In this document: in pieces, positions 12,401 to 27,400 of the stretch | Layout of the letters: every line of letters begins with the position of its first letter | Position numbering within the stretch: the stretch's first letter is position 1 | Source of the DNA: Gibbula magus | Taxonomy: Eukaryota > Mollusca > Gastropoda > Trochida > Trochidae | Assembly (NCBI GenBank): GCA_936450465.1 | Contig: OW388296.1 | Span: forward strand, 39,274,023-39,338,022 | Direction of reading: 5' to 3' | DNA length: 64,000 nt | The notes under the pieces: model-generated | Databases searched by the model: none | What the model saw: the letters and a program-made list of their open reading frames with translations, nothing else | Told to the model about the DNA's origin: nothing | Program-made: the position numbers and the translations under genes

Positions 12401-15400
12401 GGACCTAACAAGGTATGTATATAATGTGTATATACTGGTTGTCCACACTTCGGCTCTCTTTACTTTCAATTTTCTTCTTCTTCATTCCCTTCTTCATTTC
12501 TTTCTTTTTCCGTGGCAGTGATGTAAGCCCTGGAATAGTCAGTGGCGGTGTGGTACAGTTTGAAGCATGGTGCGGCGCACAGAGAAACATTACAATCTGT
12601 ACATTCATAAGAAGACTCTCTGCCTACTCGTTTTTTCTTCCTTGCTGGCCCATTGCCTTCTTCAATCTGTTTTGCGAGGACGGCGCGTTTTGCCTTAGAG
12701 CATACCACACACATCCTTGTGACGTTTTTCTTCCTTCCGACAGGCTCAATCTTCGTCGGAAAGTGACGTCCATGAAGACGAGTGACACTCTCGTCGCTCG
12801 TGCTCGGCCGACCACGGGGACGTCTGCAAAGTGATGGAACTTGTTCCTTGTCCGCAAATGTTACTATATGTTGCGCCAAAGCCTTCCTGTATTCCCGACT
12901 TGTTTTTAGAGGTTTATCTTTGCTGTATTCTTTATAAACGATGTAAGAGTTCAACATGGCAACGTTGAGAACGTGAAACCAAACCCGTTTCCACCACTTC
13001 AGGGTCTTCACTCGGAACGGCGTGTACGACAACATCTGGTCGGCCCGATCAACACCTCCCATGTACTTGTTGTACGTTGTTACAATGCGCGGCTTGAGAA
13101 CTGGTTCCCCTGTTGCCCGGTTCTTCTTCCCTGTTTGTTCAAGTTGTGTATCTTCAACAGTAGACATGAGAAGCACTGATTTTCTATCTTCATAGCGAAG
13201 AACGAGTAGGCCATGGTTGTGAGAAACTGTCATGTCCCCTTGCTTGGCTTTCTTTTTAGGTTTCTTGACTGAATCAAGAAGTCCCTTTCGATTGGCTCTC
13301 AACGTCCCCGTGGCACCTATTCCCCGCTCCCACAAATTTATGTACAGATTTGTGGACGAATAGTAGTTGTCCATAAAGATGTGATGCCCCTGTCCAACGT
13401 AGTCGTTCACCAAGTCCATGACTACATCATAAGTTTTGCCACCTTCAGAAACCGGTTCATTCGTTTTTCCAGTGTAGAGTTTGAACTTGCAAACGTATCC
13501 GTTGTGCGAGTCACACAACATGAAAGCCTTTATCCCATACTTCTTAGGCTTGTCGGGAAGATAAACTTTGAAAGATAAGTTACCTTTCCAGGGCACCATG
13601 CCCTCGTCGACTGAAATGTTTTGATGCGGTTTATACACTCTTGAAAAACGGTGAACTATCCGGTTATACAAGTGTCCCAGTTTATTTATTGGTGAAAAGC
13701 ACGGGGTGTTACGGCCCGGCATCCTCCTGTTGTCAGCCAAGTGTAGGTAGGTTATAAGAAGCCAAAACCTGTCTCGGGGCATGCACTTGGCGAAGAAAGG
13801 CGTTGAGGTAACATCACTTGTTGACCAGTAATCAGCAAAGTTTCTCTGCACAACCAATGACATGGCAATTGTCATGGCTACAAATACCTTCATCTCTTCT
13901 GCATTAGTGTCTTGCCACTGTTGCATTCTTGAACGGGGTCTTAGAATTTTGTCCTCCATTGCTTGTTTGAAATATCTATTGGTTTCCGTTGCCATATCCT
14001 CATAGTCATCATTATGTATAAACAAATTGAAAAAGTCAATAGGTTCAGGGTTCTCAGGAAGTTCTATGAACTGGCGCAACCCAGTTTGACCAGTGAAAGG
14101 CAAGTTTACACGTGGCCGCGGACCATCCACCCACTCATCAAACGTCTGTGAATTATCATGATTATATTGTGGTATTTCGGCAAACTCCTCCTCAAAACCA
14201 CTAAAGTCTTCTTTGGTGGAATTACCGGCGGCTAGAATCTTTCTGGCAATCTCTGTCTCTATATCACTCAGAGCATCTGTGTCACCATGTTCACTATCTA
14301 TTACAGTGTCCCGATCATATGCATCATCACTGTCTAAACCACTGCTACCATCACTGTCAGTTGACTCCATATCAGAGGCTTCATCAGCATGGATCTCGTT
14401 GATGAAGTCGTCGTCGCTTGAAACGGCTTCAAAGCTGCGTGTCCTAGTATGCAACGTCCTAGGCCGTCGCAGGGCCTTGCGTCCACGTCCGCGCAGCATT
14501 CTGCTTCAACCTGTAAATGATTGAAAATGCGTTAGATGTATGCAACATATAACATGTGATTAGAGACAATAAACATACAGAGATAATGAATGTGAGCTTC
14601 ATGGACGTTCATTTGCCAGTTTCAGAACCTCCCGGCGCATCTAGGACGACTGCGCCGCAAGCGCCGACGGCTTCTGACATCGCGCCGATTTTTCCGACGC
14701 ATATGTCAAACGGACCATTTTCTGATTTCCTCGGCGACGTGTAGCACCGGGCGCGAGGCCCGGAAAATAAACTACTATGTCAGGGAAGCTCGGGTTGTCA
14801 GTTGCCGAATGACTTCTCTTTTCGAGAAGCAGAGCATCCAAGGAGCGGTCTCTCGAGGCGGAGCCCGGACCCATGGGAGCATACTCCCATGCTCTCCGGG
14901 AATTCCCGTCCCCGTCTTCCGCGGCGGACCCCGGATTCAATCGCGGGACAGGTTTCCCATGTTCTCTTTTGAGAACGAGAGACCCCGAGGAACAATCCTA
15001 TGGGACGAACCCCGGATTCTATTGGGAATGGGTTCCCATGCCCTCTCGACATATATAGCAGAAACCTTCATACCTCGGAATGACACGAACCTTTATTTCA
15101 AAGTAGAAAAAAAATAATAATTTGCACAAAAAGTTTGGGGGGTGGCGACCAAAAGCGGGGGGGTCCGCGCACCCCCCGGTAGATATTTATACTTGTGGGT
15201 CGGTCCCGAAGATAACGGACCACGCCCATGTTCATGGGAATTTTTTCTCATTATGTCATGGCGAATCCCGTCGGAAATTCCCCTGCTCACGAAAAAACTA
15301 ATACCTAAAAAAGTAATTGTGATACAAAAGAACTTTGGTAATAAAAGTGGTGAGGAATCAAATTCTCCATATGCTCAGTTCAGTCCGCTACACATATAAA

Positions 15401-18400
15401 TAATTCTTCAAATCTTATTGAATGAAACGTCTTTTATTCAATAATGTAAAAGATAAAATAATAAATTCAATTCAAATGGTTTGGAAAGGTGCGCCCTCGC
15501 ATTTGAATTTTAGAAATAAAAACCTTTCGCAAATGGCATCAGTAACAAAAATGTTCACGCATTTTTAGAAACTCCGAAAAGTGAAATATTTTCCTGAGAA
15601 AATATTCCCACGAAAAGGCTTTTCCCCGAGCGGCGGGTCCCGTACTCAAATATATTTTCACTTTTATGTTATATTTTTTTTTCCAAAACTGGAAACAAAA
15701 TTCCGTCATGACAGTTGTTCATCGTTTATAAAGCTCTATATTTGCGTATCAAAAGAACAGTATTTTAGTTATATATTATCATACTTCTTCACTTATGCGT
15801 ACATCAATATTGCGGCTCTTCGCGCATGCATAGTTCTTCCCAAAAACATGCGCATTATATCTGGAATTAAAGACAATGTTTTTCTCTTTACAATGATGTA
15901 AAAAATTATAAAAATCGGACTTGCGGTTCAAAAGTTATGAAGTGCGAAAATTATACCTATGGCGCGGCGCTTTGCGCATGCAGAGTTCTTCCCGAAAACA
16001 TGCGCATTATACATGGAATTGAAGACAATGTTTTTCTCTTTACAATGATGTAAAAATTATAAAAATCGGACTTGCGGTTCACAAGTTATAAAGCCCGTAA
16101 TGATGGTATATGCTAAGAGCGCCACTTATTCAAAGCCGAATATCACCTTCTGCGCGACACCTGGCGCATCAAAAGTTATTGCCGAAAATACACGTATTTT
16201 ATATGGAATTGAAGACAATTCTTTTATCTATATACTGATAAAAAAATTATGAAAATATCCCAAGTAGTTTCTTAGAAATAGAGCGCCGAGGCATGTTGGG
16301 GTAAATGCGCCACATGTATCAAAATTCAAAAGTGCGAAAGTCGGCTATCTCTGTGCGATTGCTGTATTTTCAGTTATGTTAGCGCAATTGCGATTTTTAT
16401 ATGGGAATAAAGGCCATTCTTTCCTCTTTATTTTGGTATAAAAAAAAATGAAAACAACCAATTGGTTCATATGATACGAAGTGCGAGAGAAAGGTAGCTT
16501 ATCGCAATATCTTCCCGTAATTAGAAGCTATCTGCCCATGTGGCGAGATGCGAGACAGATAAGCATAGGCTATCTGCCCATGTGGCGGGATGCGAGACAG
16601 ATAAGCCTGTACGGGCCTATCTCACCCCGGGGCAGTGCAGACACTTAGGTGCTAATTAGCCGCTGGGCAGTGTAGCCATCGGAGCGAAGCAGGACAAAAT
16701 TGGCCTTTTGTAAAGCTAATTATCGATGCGTTACGGGTCAACAATGCACACGCAAATTGGTGTGAATTTTGCTGGACGTTCTGACCAGACACTGAAGAAA
16801 GTTTTATTCTCATTGCGGGCTGCGAGGCATAAATACAGCCATTCTCATGCAGCGAGTCGCGGAAACAATCGACTCGGGACCCGGTATGGCAGATAGCACA
16901 GTACATAGACAGCCGTGAATTATTCTAAGTAAGCGATCCGGGATCCGTATACAGACACCTCGGAATCGCTTATAGCCCGCCCGGATAATTCCGGGACCCG
17001 CATGTTAAGGGTTAATAAAAAAAATCAACGTGGGGACTCTTTCAAATGTAGCTCTGTCTAGGTGTCCATGTCGTTCCTGGTTGTGAAACGCCTCACGCGA
17101 ACACAGCCGGGTATGTGTTACATGTGCAACTAAGATAAACCGAATAGTTATTGCAAATTAATAAAAAAAATAATAGATTACCCAATAAAGTAAAAGGGTC
17201 ATCCATAAAATATCGCCGTTGGTTTAAGGCAGCAAGTATAATAGGGGCTTATGAACTCAAATGTTTCAGTACAGCCGCCGTGTAATGGTATGATCGCTGG
17301 GATTGATGTGTAGCACTATGAAAGTTTTAGGTTCGAGACAGCCTATCATCAAAATATCTGCTGATGGTATTTGATTCAATAGATATTTCTCACATACAAA
17401 GAAGTTTGACATTTGAGCGTTTAAATGTAGATGAGGGCATTACTAAGATATTGCCCGGGGCAGAGAGCTCGAGACATTAGAGGAACAATAGAGTGACATC
17501 ACTGGAAGTTTATAAGTGAAATCTTAAAACACTTTGTACTTTATATAAGGCCAGATGGGCTTAAGACATCGATCGAAATTCGTCATCTGTATCTTTTGAG
17601 TTTTTTTCATCATTTCTGAACCTCTGCACCCAAAAAGTTTAAATTTTGTACATTTGGTCCTGATGCTCCTGAACTATGGATGTGGTATTATGCCATTAAA
17701 GGAACTCTGGTCCAAGCGATCTTGAGACTGCGGTAGAGACCGTTACGCAATGTGTAACGAGGTCACGTGACGCAAACTAGGTGCAGGCGAGCGATCGCTG
17801 GCTTTTCGTATCCAAAGTAAACTCGTCTTAATCGGGATTCGTAATCAAAACGTAACTCGTACTCAAAATGCCTGGATATAGGTTATATTTTGCTTTGCAT
17901 ATATTAATAAATAGTTTGGTAGGTAACTGAACGATTGGTTGTTCAAACAAACGAGACATTTCAGATTTAGATTCATTTATTATCCTTACCTTTGCAGACA
18001 ATTAGTACAATAAGAAAACGGTGTGGGTACAGGTTGTATTAGCATCATAAAATGTGAAATAGATAAAATCATGTGTCTGACAAAACAGCAAAGATGTGAC
18101 AAATAGAAAATGCTGGTGAAGAGAAAAAGATAAGTCGCCGGCAAAGTAATTTACACCCAAAACATCTCACCACACACCAATATGTACACCTCTTCCTGAG
18201 TTGTTCAGGCTTCAGATGACGTATTTGAAGAGTAAGTTTTTATACATTTATTAACATAATTATTACTGATAATATTATATCATCATGAGACAAAATTAAT
18301 ATAACCATTTTCAACTCGCAATTAATTGACAGGTTGTTGATACAATATTACGGAGTCTTCTTCCACAATACAACTTCACATACGGGATTAAATGTAAATG

Positions 18401-21400
18401 TAAGTACTCGTATATTATTTAAACGGCATTTATTTCAGGATCTTACATGGAAAGATGGGTTGACAAACAGGGTTACAAGTACATATACACGCGTATATGT
18501 TGTTTATTATAACCATACTTCATGTGATGTTCATCCATGATTGTGTTTCAACAAATTTATTACGATATTTCACAAAGAAAGCCGTAGTTTATCAAGGTGC
18601 TTAATAATACTAATAATAGAATTAAAATGCTACTGGATGATTTCAAGGAATGCATAAGAGAGGTAATAGTGTGACATCGATTTCCTGAAAATATGTCTCC
18701 GTGTTTGCCGAAAAATCAAGGTTTAATCTTACATTTCATTTAAAGTTTTTTTATTTGTTGCTATAACGCTTGATATAGTTTAAACGTATTAAAACACTGA
18801 AAAAGTGACGGAATCGGCAAACAAGCAAAAAAATGCTTGCATAAATGCCTCTCCCTACAAACTGCAAACACACCAAACAAACAAACAAATAAGTTACATA
18901 CATTGAACAATCATAAAATATTAAACCAACAGGCATGTATATGGTACCAGATTACAAGACACAATTGAAGGCGTTAAACTTTAAAGATGTTGAACGTTAC
19001 ATAACAGCAAGGCAATAGATGATAAGAAATAATTAAGAAACAAAGATTGATTACGCTTACGCCGTCGGTTTTAAACTAAATTTGCGGGTGTTGAATAGCA
19101 ATGAATCCCGGAAATTTTACAAACGCAACTATTTATCTTATAATTCGCATGCGAAATACTTGCAAAATCATCACAATTGTACTTTTGTTATTTACAAAAT
19201 GATATATAGATACATGTTTCTTGAAGAGCGATACGTAAGTCCTTTAGCTAGTTTGCCGATTCCCTTCTTTTTTTTATCATGATAAGAGACAATTACCATG
19301 TAAAACAAAACAGACAGTTAGAAGTATTTGTTTCGATTAAAATGCATTCATATTCGCGCTTGTACGGCAAGTAGTGGCGAGTAGGCCACTGCGCAACGGA
19401 AACATAGCTGCGTAGGAGTAACGCTAGTTCCATTTTCCCACTAATTGAATTTACGCTTTCCAGTGTTTTATTCAGGAGCACAGTGTTCCTTTAAATGACT
19501 CCTTCTCCAAAATCATTAGCAGCCCCGACTTAGTTGGGACTGCTATCAGTTTTTGAGTAGTTTCCGTCGTCGTCGCCGCCACCGCCGCCAGCGTGTTTTG
19601 TATTGGCTATACCTTTTTCCTAGAAGGTTTTAAGAACTCATATAAATAACTTCTTACTTATGCCCTTGGGAATTTTTTTGACATGTTCACATTCAAGATC
19701 AAAGGTCAAGGTCACAAGTTCTGAAATCGCTAAAACAATCCTTGTAAACATGATAACTTGAAAAATATTTGTGTTATCAGGCTCTTATTTGGTGTATATG
19801 AACTATGGAGAAAGGCCAAGATTTGAAAAGGTTTTCGCTAACGTCTGTCAAAGGTCAAGGTCATAGCTAGGTCACAACTTAAGCATGCTTTCCGAAAATG
19901 TCTTATTTCAACTATTAACACTTTGAATCATTACATGATTGTTATACACAATGAAAAGTGTCACTGATTGTGTGACCTTGAATTTTAAAGGTCAATGTTA
20001 CAAGATAGGGTCAAGGTCACCATTTCTGAAATCACTAAATAACTTTTTATCCCACCGGTATGTAATACCGTGGGATATAGTCATCACCCCGGCCGTCCTT
20101 GCGTCCGTCCGTCTGTCCGTCCGTCCGTAATCATTTCATTTCCGGAGCAGAACTCGAAAACCATTCATGATATCTTTCTGAAACTTTCCATGTGTATTAC
20201 CCACCAACTGAAGTGGTGCCTTTTGATATTTTCAGATTTCTGAAAATTTTATTTTTCGTCGTTTCCATAGAAACATGTTGAAGTTGGACTTTGTTCAGAG
20301 ACAGGTTCATTTCCGGAGCACAGCTCCAAAACCGTTCATCATATCTTCCTGAAACTTTGCATGTGTTTTACCCGCTAACTGAAGTGGTGCCTTTTGATAT
20401 TTCCAGATTTCTGAAAATTTAATTTTTGTTAGTTTCCATAGAAACTTGTTGAATTTGGACTTTGTTCAGAGACAGGTTCGTTTCCGGAGCACAGCTTCAA
20501 AACCGTTCATCATATCTTCCTGAAACTTTGCATGTGTATTACCCATTGACTGAAGTGGTGCCTTTTGATATTATCAGATTTTTTCTGAATTTTTGTTTTC
20601 TGTTTCCATAGAAACATGAGAGGGATGTTGGTTGTTGTTGATTTTGACTGCTTCTGGAGCAGAAGTCTAAAACCCTTAACATTCCTGAAACTCTGTAATA
20701 CCCACTAACTGAAGTACGGTAGTAGATACACAAGTATCTGTCAAAGATGTGTTTTACAAATTTTGTGGAACCGGTGGGATATGTCATCTTCTGATGACTC
20801 TTGTTTAGGTATTGACTCTTGTTGGATGATCTATTTAACATCCCAATTTTATTTCTGTAACACCAATGATAAAGCAGATAAAAGGAGATCTAATTCCCCT
20901 GACTACCCTTTACCCCTAATGCTCACCTGTGTGACCCTGACCAGATCTATATAATTGTACATTTAATGGCTGTAACAATTTAACAATTTAAACCCCCATG
21001 TAATTACCATTCAGGAAACCTATTTCGGCCCTAGGTCTAACTTTAATATTCCAGGATATAAACTGCTCAGACTCGACCGGCCCAAAACCAGTCCCGGTCG
21101 CTCCTATGGAGGCCTAGCTATTTTTCTCCAAGAACAACTTAATAAACCTAGATTTAAATTCGCTAGAGGCGCATGCCGTAACCATTAAACACAAAAACGA
21201 TAGGGTTAATATATATAATATATATAATAAACCTAAACTAACTTTTAAAATAGAGGACCTTCAGGTCCTAAAAAATTCAGCCGCCGGTCGTTTCATGTAC
21301 TTGGGCGACTTCAATAGCCACCACCTGAATTGGGGAGTAAATGATAAGGTTGATCCCAACGGCAAACTAATTGCCAATTGGGTCATAAATAACAATTTTG

Positions 21401-24400
21401 TAATCCATAACACTAACATTCCAACTAGGTTCGATAGCTACAGGGACTGCTATTGATCACTACCCTGGACATCGCTAGCAATACCGGGTGGCAGGTATAT
21501 GATGATTTGTGGGGAAGTGAAAATTTTCCCATACTTACTACTCTTAAAGATACATCCATTGTGTTGTTGGGGGTCACATATTCAAAACGTTATAAATGGT
21601 GTTATTTTATCGAAAAATACCGACTGTTACCGAAAACTACCATTTTGATGATAGTAGACTTAGCATATTGACGATATGAAGGTAAAAGTAGTGATTTCTG
21701 ATCGAAAACCGGACAATGCACAGCGTGTGATGCGCGTCAATGAGTCAAACGTAATTTTGGAATCTTACAAAAACAGACAAAAAGACAAATTTGAGTTGAT
21801 GATAATAAAGGTCACATAACTACTCTGCATGTAAATGGGACGTGCAGTTTGGGTTTCTGTACATGCATAATGATGTTACCCAATTTTAATTTGAAACTAG
21901 TAATTATGATATATTTGACGAATGGGGATAAATATGCAAGCTGAGTGAATTTATTTGTATTGTAGACAGCACAGGTGGTGATTTGGAACGTATTAAAGCC
22001 AAATTAAATTTTATGAAACACAATGGATGCACCTTTAATAATTTCCTTCCTTCAAATAATCAAAACATTGAAAATCGTCCCCAAAACCCTAAATTCCATT
22101 ATAACAAGGCTGACTGGGATAAATTCAATGCAAAACCTTTTCCAATAACTTCACTAATGCTATCATAAATGCTGCCAAACAATCCATCCCCTTCTCCGCC
22201 CCTAAAATCTCTAAACTACAGTTCCCAGGTGGACTGAGGAAATTAAAGTTGCGCGCAAACAGCGTAAAGCGGCCTTAAGAAGGCAAAGCGTAACACCTCA
22301 AAATTACCTTATGCTAGGCAACTAAAAAATAAAGTAAACTCACTTATCAAACAAACCAAAACACAACACTGGGAAAATTTCTGCGAGGAGTTGAATGGCA
22401 GGGCCAATTCAAAAGAAATTTAGAATAAACTCAGAGTCATACGTGGTGGCAAACGCAGGGGCAAAATCCCACCAATAAATAATCTCCAAAAATCTAAAGA
22501 TAAAGCTAATGCAATCGCATCACACTTCGCTAGTGCAAGCAGCAACAGTAATAACTCACCAGAGTTTTTACAACACAAAAATAATACCGCAGGCACCGCA
22601 AAGCAACCTACAGATAACAAACCAATCAACAAAGCATTCAATATGGAGGAGCTTCATTTTGTACTAAATAATAGGAAGAAAGGAACAGCGCAAGGGCTAG
22701 ACCTAACTTCCTACCAAATCATTAAGAAGCTACCCCCTCCACCCTTAATATTTTCCTAAATCTTTATAACATCATTTGGCAACAGGGCAAGCTACCTACC
22801 AACTGAAAAGAAGCTTTAGTAATCCCAATACCAAAACCAAATAAACACTCCGGGGACCCCAATTCCTATAGGCCCATCTCCCTAACTTCAAATCTATGTA
22901 AAGTAATGGAGTCGATGGTAAAACATCACCTCCAATCTCACTTAATCATCAACCCCTTAAACAACTTCACTCCGGGTCGTTCTACCTCAAATTATCTTGC
23001 TCGCCTAGAGCAAGATATTAAAAAAGCACAAAACCAAAAGCATTATACACTCGCAATTTTCCTGGATTTTTCCAAAGCTTTCGATATGGTGTGTCATAAC
23101 GACCTCATCCAAAAGTTAACTAAAAAAGGCCTCACAGGCAACATAATTAATTACATCCAGGATTTCCTACACATAGGGCAAATAACTGTCGGGGTCGAAA
23201 ACCAAAAATCTTAAAAATTCCTTTTGGAAAATGGCACCCCACAAGGTATCATCATCAGCCCTACCTTATTCAGCATTATGGTGGATGACCTTTTCGAAGG
23301 CATCTCACCAAAAATTAATACCTCCAAATTTGCAGACGACGGTGCCCTATGGGCACGTTGTAAACATCTTCATACTGCTACTTACCATAGGGGTAGTATT
23401 TAAACATAAAAATATGCGCCCTATCTCCCCCAATCTCTATCTCAAAGATATAAAAAATTCTTCCAAAAACAAACTAAATTCCTAGGCCTAATCTCACATG
23501 GGAAGCTCATGTCAAAGACCTTAAACTTCGATGCTCAAAAGACCTTAATGTCATGAGAGCAATCCCGGCACAGGCTGGGGAGCATATAGGCAAACCCTAC
23601 TCCAACTCTATACCTCCCTAATAAGGTCCAAACTGGACTATGGCGCTCCCATGTATAACACCCTAAAACCTACTCTTATCAACCCCCTTAATTCTATTCA
23701 ATACCAGGCATTAAAATTAGCAACCCGCACTCAACAGGGTACCTCCCTCGAAGCACTCCAAGCCCTAACTGGTGAAATTCCACTCGAAATGAGAGGGGAC
23801 CAACTCACTATAAACTTCTGGGCTGGAACTTCAGAGGACCCCCTTATAAGGGTTTTGCTTATCAGCAATACCTTTAAATTCCATACTGCATTATTCAATA
23901 AATACCCTCTCCGCGCACCCATCTCTCACCGCATACAATCACTTAATTCCCAAGCTAAGATGAGCCATATTCAACTCCCCACCAAAAACACGGTGCATCA
24001 CCCAATCCCCCCACTTCCGGCTCCCAAAATAAATCTCCATCTTAGCAAAATAACTTCTAAAAAAAACCCTAAACTCACGCAAGCAACCGCACTTCACTAC
24101 ATACAGGAACACTGGTCCAACTGGTGTCACATATACACAGACGGGTCTAGGGACCCGGAAGCACGCACAACAGATGTTGACATACATTTCCACCACCCAC
24201 AACCCTCCTCTTGTTCCAATAGGCTTCCCAACGACCAATCGGTCTACATGGCAGAGCTTATGGCCATCGCAATTGCTTTCAGCCATCAAAATTTAAAAAT
24301 CCAGGACACAATTCTCATCCTTTCGGACTCACTCAGTGCATTAGAAGCACTCAAAAACACATCCACCAAAAACCGTCCTGGTTTAATTTCCAAAATTCTT

Positions 24401-27400
24401 CATACCATCCAATCTCTTAACAATCAGGGCAAGGCAGTAAAACTTCTATGGGTACCAGCCCATGTCGGCATAGTTGGCAACGAAAAAGCCGACAAAGCAG
24501 CAAAGGAGGGCTTTAAACTTCAAAATTCTCTACCTATCTACCATTCGAAACAAGAGGCGAAAAGCCTTTCAAAATCATATGTTAAGCATGCATGGCATCA
24601 GCAATATGCCAACTCCACTAAGGCTTACCACACCAAACAAATTCTCTCAAAACCCCTCTCAAAACAAAAAATCTACTCCAAAAATAAAAATATTGATAGG
24701 GCAATAATTAAGCTCTAAACGGGGCATACTAAACTAAATTCTCATCTCCATAAAACAAAACTAAAAGCATCCCCAGCATGCCCACACTGCCCACAAGCAG
24801 AAACAATTCACCACATTCTCACAGAATGCCCACAGTATGCGGCCTTCCGCCAAATACTTAACCTAACTCTCAGGACCAATAACATCCCACCACAAAACAT
24901 TCATCTAATTTTAAACCCCAAAATATAATCAAAGTACCTTTCAAGCATTATAATTAGGCACTTATCTTAAGGATTCGGACCTCCTGGCCCGAATCTAAAA
25001 CCTGAACAACTCAACTCCAAACCTTAACAAATTGTTCACACTTTCCCCCCCCCTACTTTTTAATACCACAGTAACATTTCATCAGCTAATTAGGATCAAT
25101 AGACTGCCCTATGGTGTTCCATGAAAGGGAAATCAAATGTCCAGTCCCTCCATGCTGTCTATATTTCCCTTTCACAGATATAAACGAGTGCAAGGACTAC
25201 AAGAACGTGTGTGGCAACTTCCAGCGGTGTCGCAATACACGCGGCTCCTACAAGTGTCACAGTACACTCAACTGTCCAACCGGCTTCCAACCTGCTGACA
25301 ACGGGCGCTGTGTTGGTGAGATAACAACTATTATTACTCACCCGTACACTTAGTGTAATAACATCGCGTGCTGCCGATTTTCGTGACGTCATAATGGCAA
25401 AAATATGACGTCACAATGTCAGCGGCGCGGTGGAATGTGTCTCATTTATCGACGAGTTTGGGTGATTAAGTACCATTTAAATCAGTGAGTAATAAATAAA
25501 ATACTAAACTCGTTTCCGTTTAATAACATTTATGAAACTGGGAGACTTGAGTAAATATAATTCCAAATTCATAAACTCATCTTCAGAGATGGCTCTCAAT
25601 GTATGCAATTTATTTTATATCATTTAATCCATATTGGATATTGATAAATATATTTTCATGTACATTCTGTTGGTTATTGTTGCGCAGACACAAAGCTGTA
25701 ATTTTGTGGGGATGTACTTTGCACCAGGGATGCAGAAATCAGTCTAAGTCAAAGTCAAAGATGAAATGTCCCACTGGCAAAAATTTGAATCTGCAACCCT
25801 GGTGTACACCTAGGGGAGCTTCTGATGAGGCATGGCAGGTATTGTCTCTAGAATCTTTCAACAACTTCTCCTCCAAAACTGGTCAGCAAAGGAAGCTGAA
25901 ATTTTCAGAATAACAACTTTGTTACATGGGAGATTGATCCCCTGATATAAGAACATGCAATGGCAGGGTGTCAACCCTCAAACCTTCTTTCTTTCACAAG
26001 GAACTACTGGGACAAATATTTCATCATCTTTCTTGGATGGAGACTACTCACTAAACTTTGATTACCAACATACCTCCCTTTGATAACATGATCAACAGCT
26101 TTCAAACAAGCCTAATTTCATGTCTAAAGCACCATATATAAAGAAAATAGAGGCATTTCATTATGATTCAGTGGCATGTCTTCAGTGACAGCCAAGCATT
26201 GTGTACTCACTATATATATATACAGGTATTGGCTTGGATATATTGCTATACAGGTTCGGAGCTCTGTGTTGGTGAAGTATATGTGAAATGAAGTGTGTAT
26301 TGGGTGAGAGGGTGACAGAGGGCTTCATTAGGTTGACTGTGGCTCAGTTACTACCCAAGTCCAGTTAGTTTCAACTAATGAGAAACCAAGTGCTTAGTGG
26401 TTGTGGTGCTTTTGTTTTCTCAATGACAGTAATTGAAAGCTTTTGGAAGTATATATACAAGTTGTGTTTGTGTTTGACAGATATAGACGAGTGTGAGGTG
26501 GGCTCCCACCGATGTGGCTCGGACCATCAGTGTGTCAACAGGCAGGGCTCTTACTTCTGTCAGTGTCAGCGTGGCTACAGGACCACATCCACCAACCAGT
26601 GTGAAGGTATCTTCCTCGTCTCATCAACATACACAATATCATTGCTCATTTTCTCAAATATAAATTCTTATTCTCTCGATTATCATTTCTCTTTGAATCA
26701 AGTCATAGGGCCGGCCTCCACTTGGGAGCATGAATCAAGTATATATAAAACAACAAACTTACATGATAATTATTAGTCAAAAGTATATTCTCGTTTAGTT
26801 TAGTTCTCATCCCTTAGTTATTAGCTAATATCTTGAGAATTATTATAAAGATATGCAAGGTCTAATTAAGTTAGCACTTGTATGAAGCTTGTTGAGTGGC
26901 TGGTTGCTGCAGATGTGGATGAGTGTGCATACGGCGCTGCAATCTGTCCGTCCAGCTCTCGATGCACCAACACGCCGGGGAGCTACACCTGCACCTGCAA
27001 GGAGGGGCTGCAGGATGCTGGTCAGGGCAGCTGCTCAGGTCAGTCCCTCCCTCTCTCCCTCCAATCTATCTAATTAGGTGTTTCCTTGAAAATAAGTCAC
27101 ACTGAGAAGAACAATTTCATTTGGAACCAAAGGAATTAAATAGCTGAAAGGTTTATGATGACATCACTCTGTTGTGTTAACAGTTGACTGCCTCATACCG
27201 AATGGTTGTCAGATTGAGTATACAGAGCTGACTGTGATTCAAGAATGAAGTTTTGGTTATGAATAAGATAATAGAATATTTCTGGGCTAGAAATGCAGAC
27301 TCTTTCTTGGTTGCATAAAAAATCAGTTGTGTGATGAGAGACATTGTTTCAGTTGCTTCATCTGTACGATGCACAGATATCTTGTACAAGGCAGAAATCA

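Larger units (their letters stand above)
10859..17011 (-). mobile_element. piggyBac transposon, complete with TTAA duplications
   Basis: The element is flanked by TTAA at 10855-10858 and 17012-17015. The left end reads CCCTTACGTTGCG. The right end, reverse-complemented, reads CCCTTAACATGCG, 10 of 13 identical. CCCT ends with TTAA duplication are diagnostic of piggyBac. The 6.15-kb body holds one open transposase on the - strand and arrays of subterminal repeats on both sides. It lies in the fibulin intron between exons 10264-10452 and 25178-25315. The open frame and intact ends suggest a fairly young, possibly autonomous copy. Confidence 0.93.
20990..25060 (+). mobile_element. Degenerate I-type non-LTR retrotransposon (EN, RT, RNase H)
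   Basis: Order on the + strand: endonuclease fragment, MITE insertion (21548-22034), reverse transcriptase, RNase H, C-terminal CCHC-like motif. EN-RT-RNase H order is characteristic of the I group of non-LTR elements. Several stops and frameshifts inactivate it. The 3' end near 25060 is inferred from the loss of coding-like sequence shortly before the next fibulin exon. Confidence 0.8.

Noticed and set aside
12415..14524. + strand open frames of 65-139 codons across 12.4-14.5 kb
   Set aside because: They lie antisense to the intact piggyBac transposase, which fully explains the coding signal.
24474..24707. Second + strand frame within the RNase H region
   Set aside because: It is an alternative reading of the RNase H ORF and has no domain of its own.
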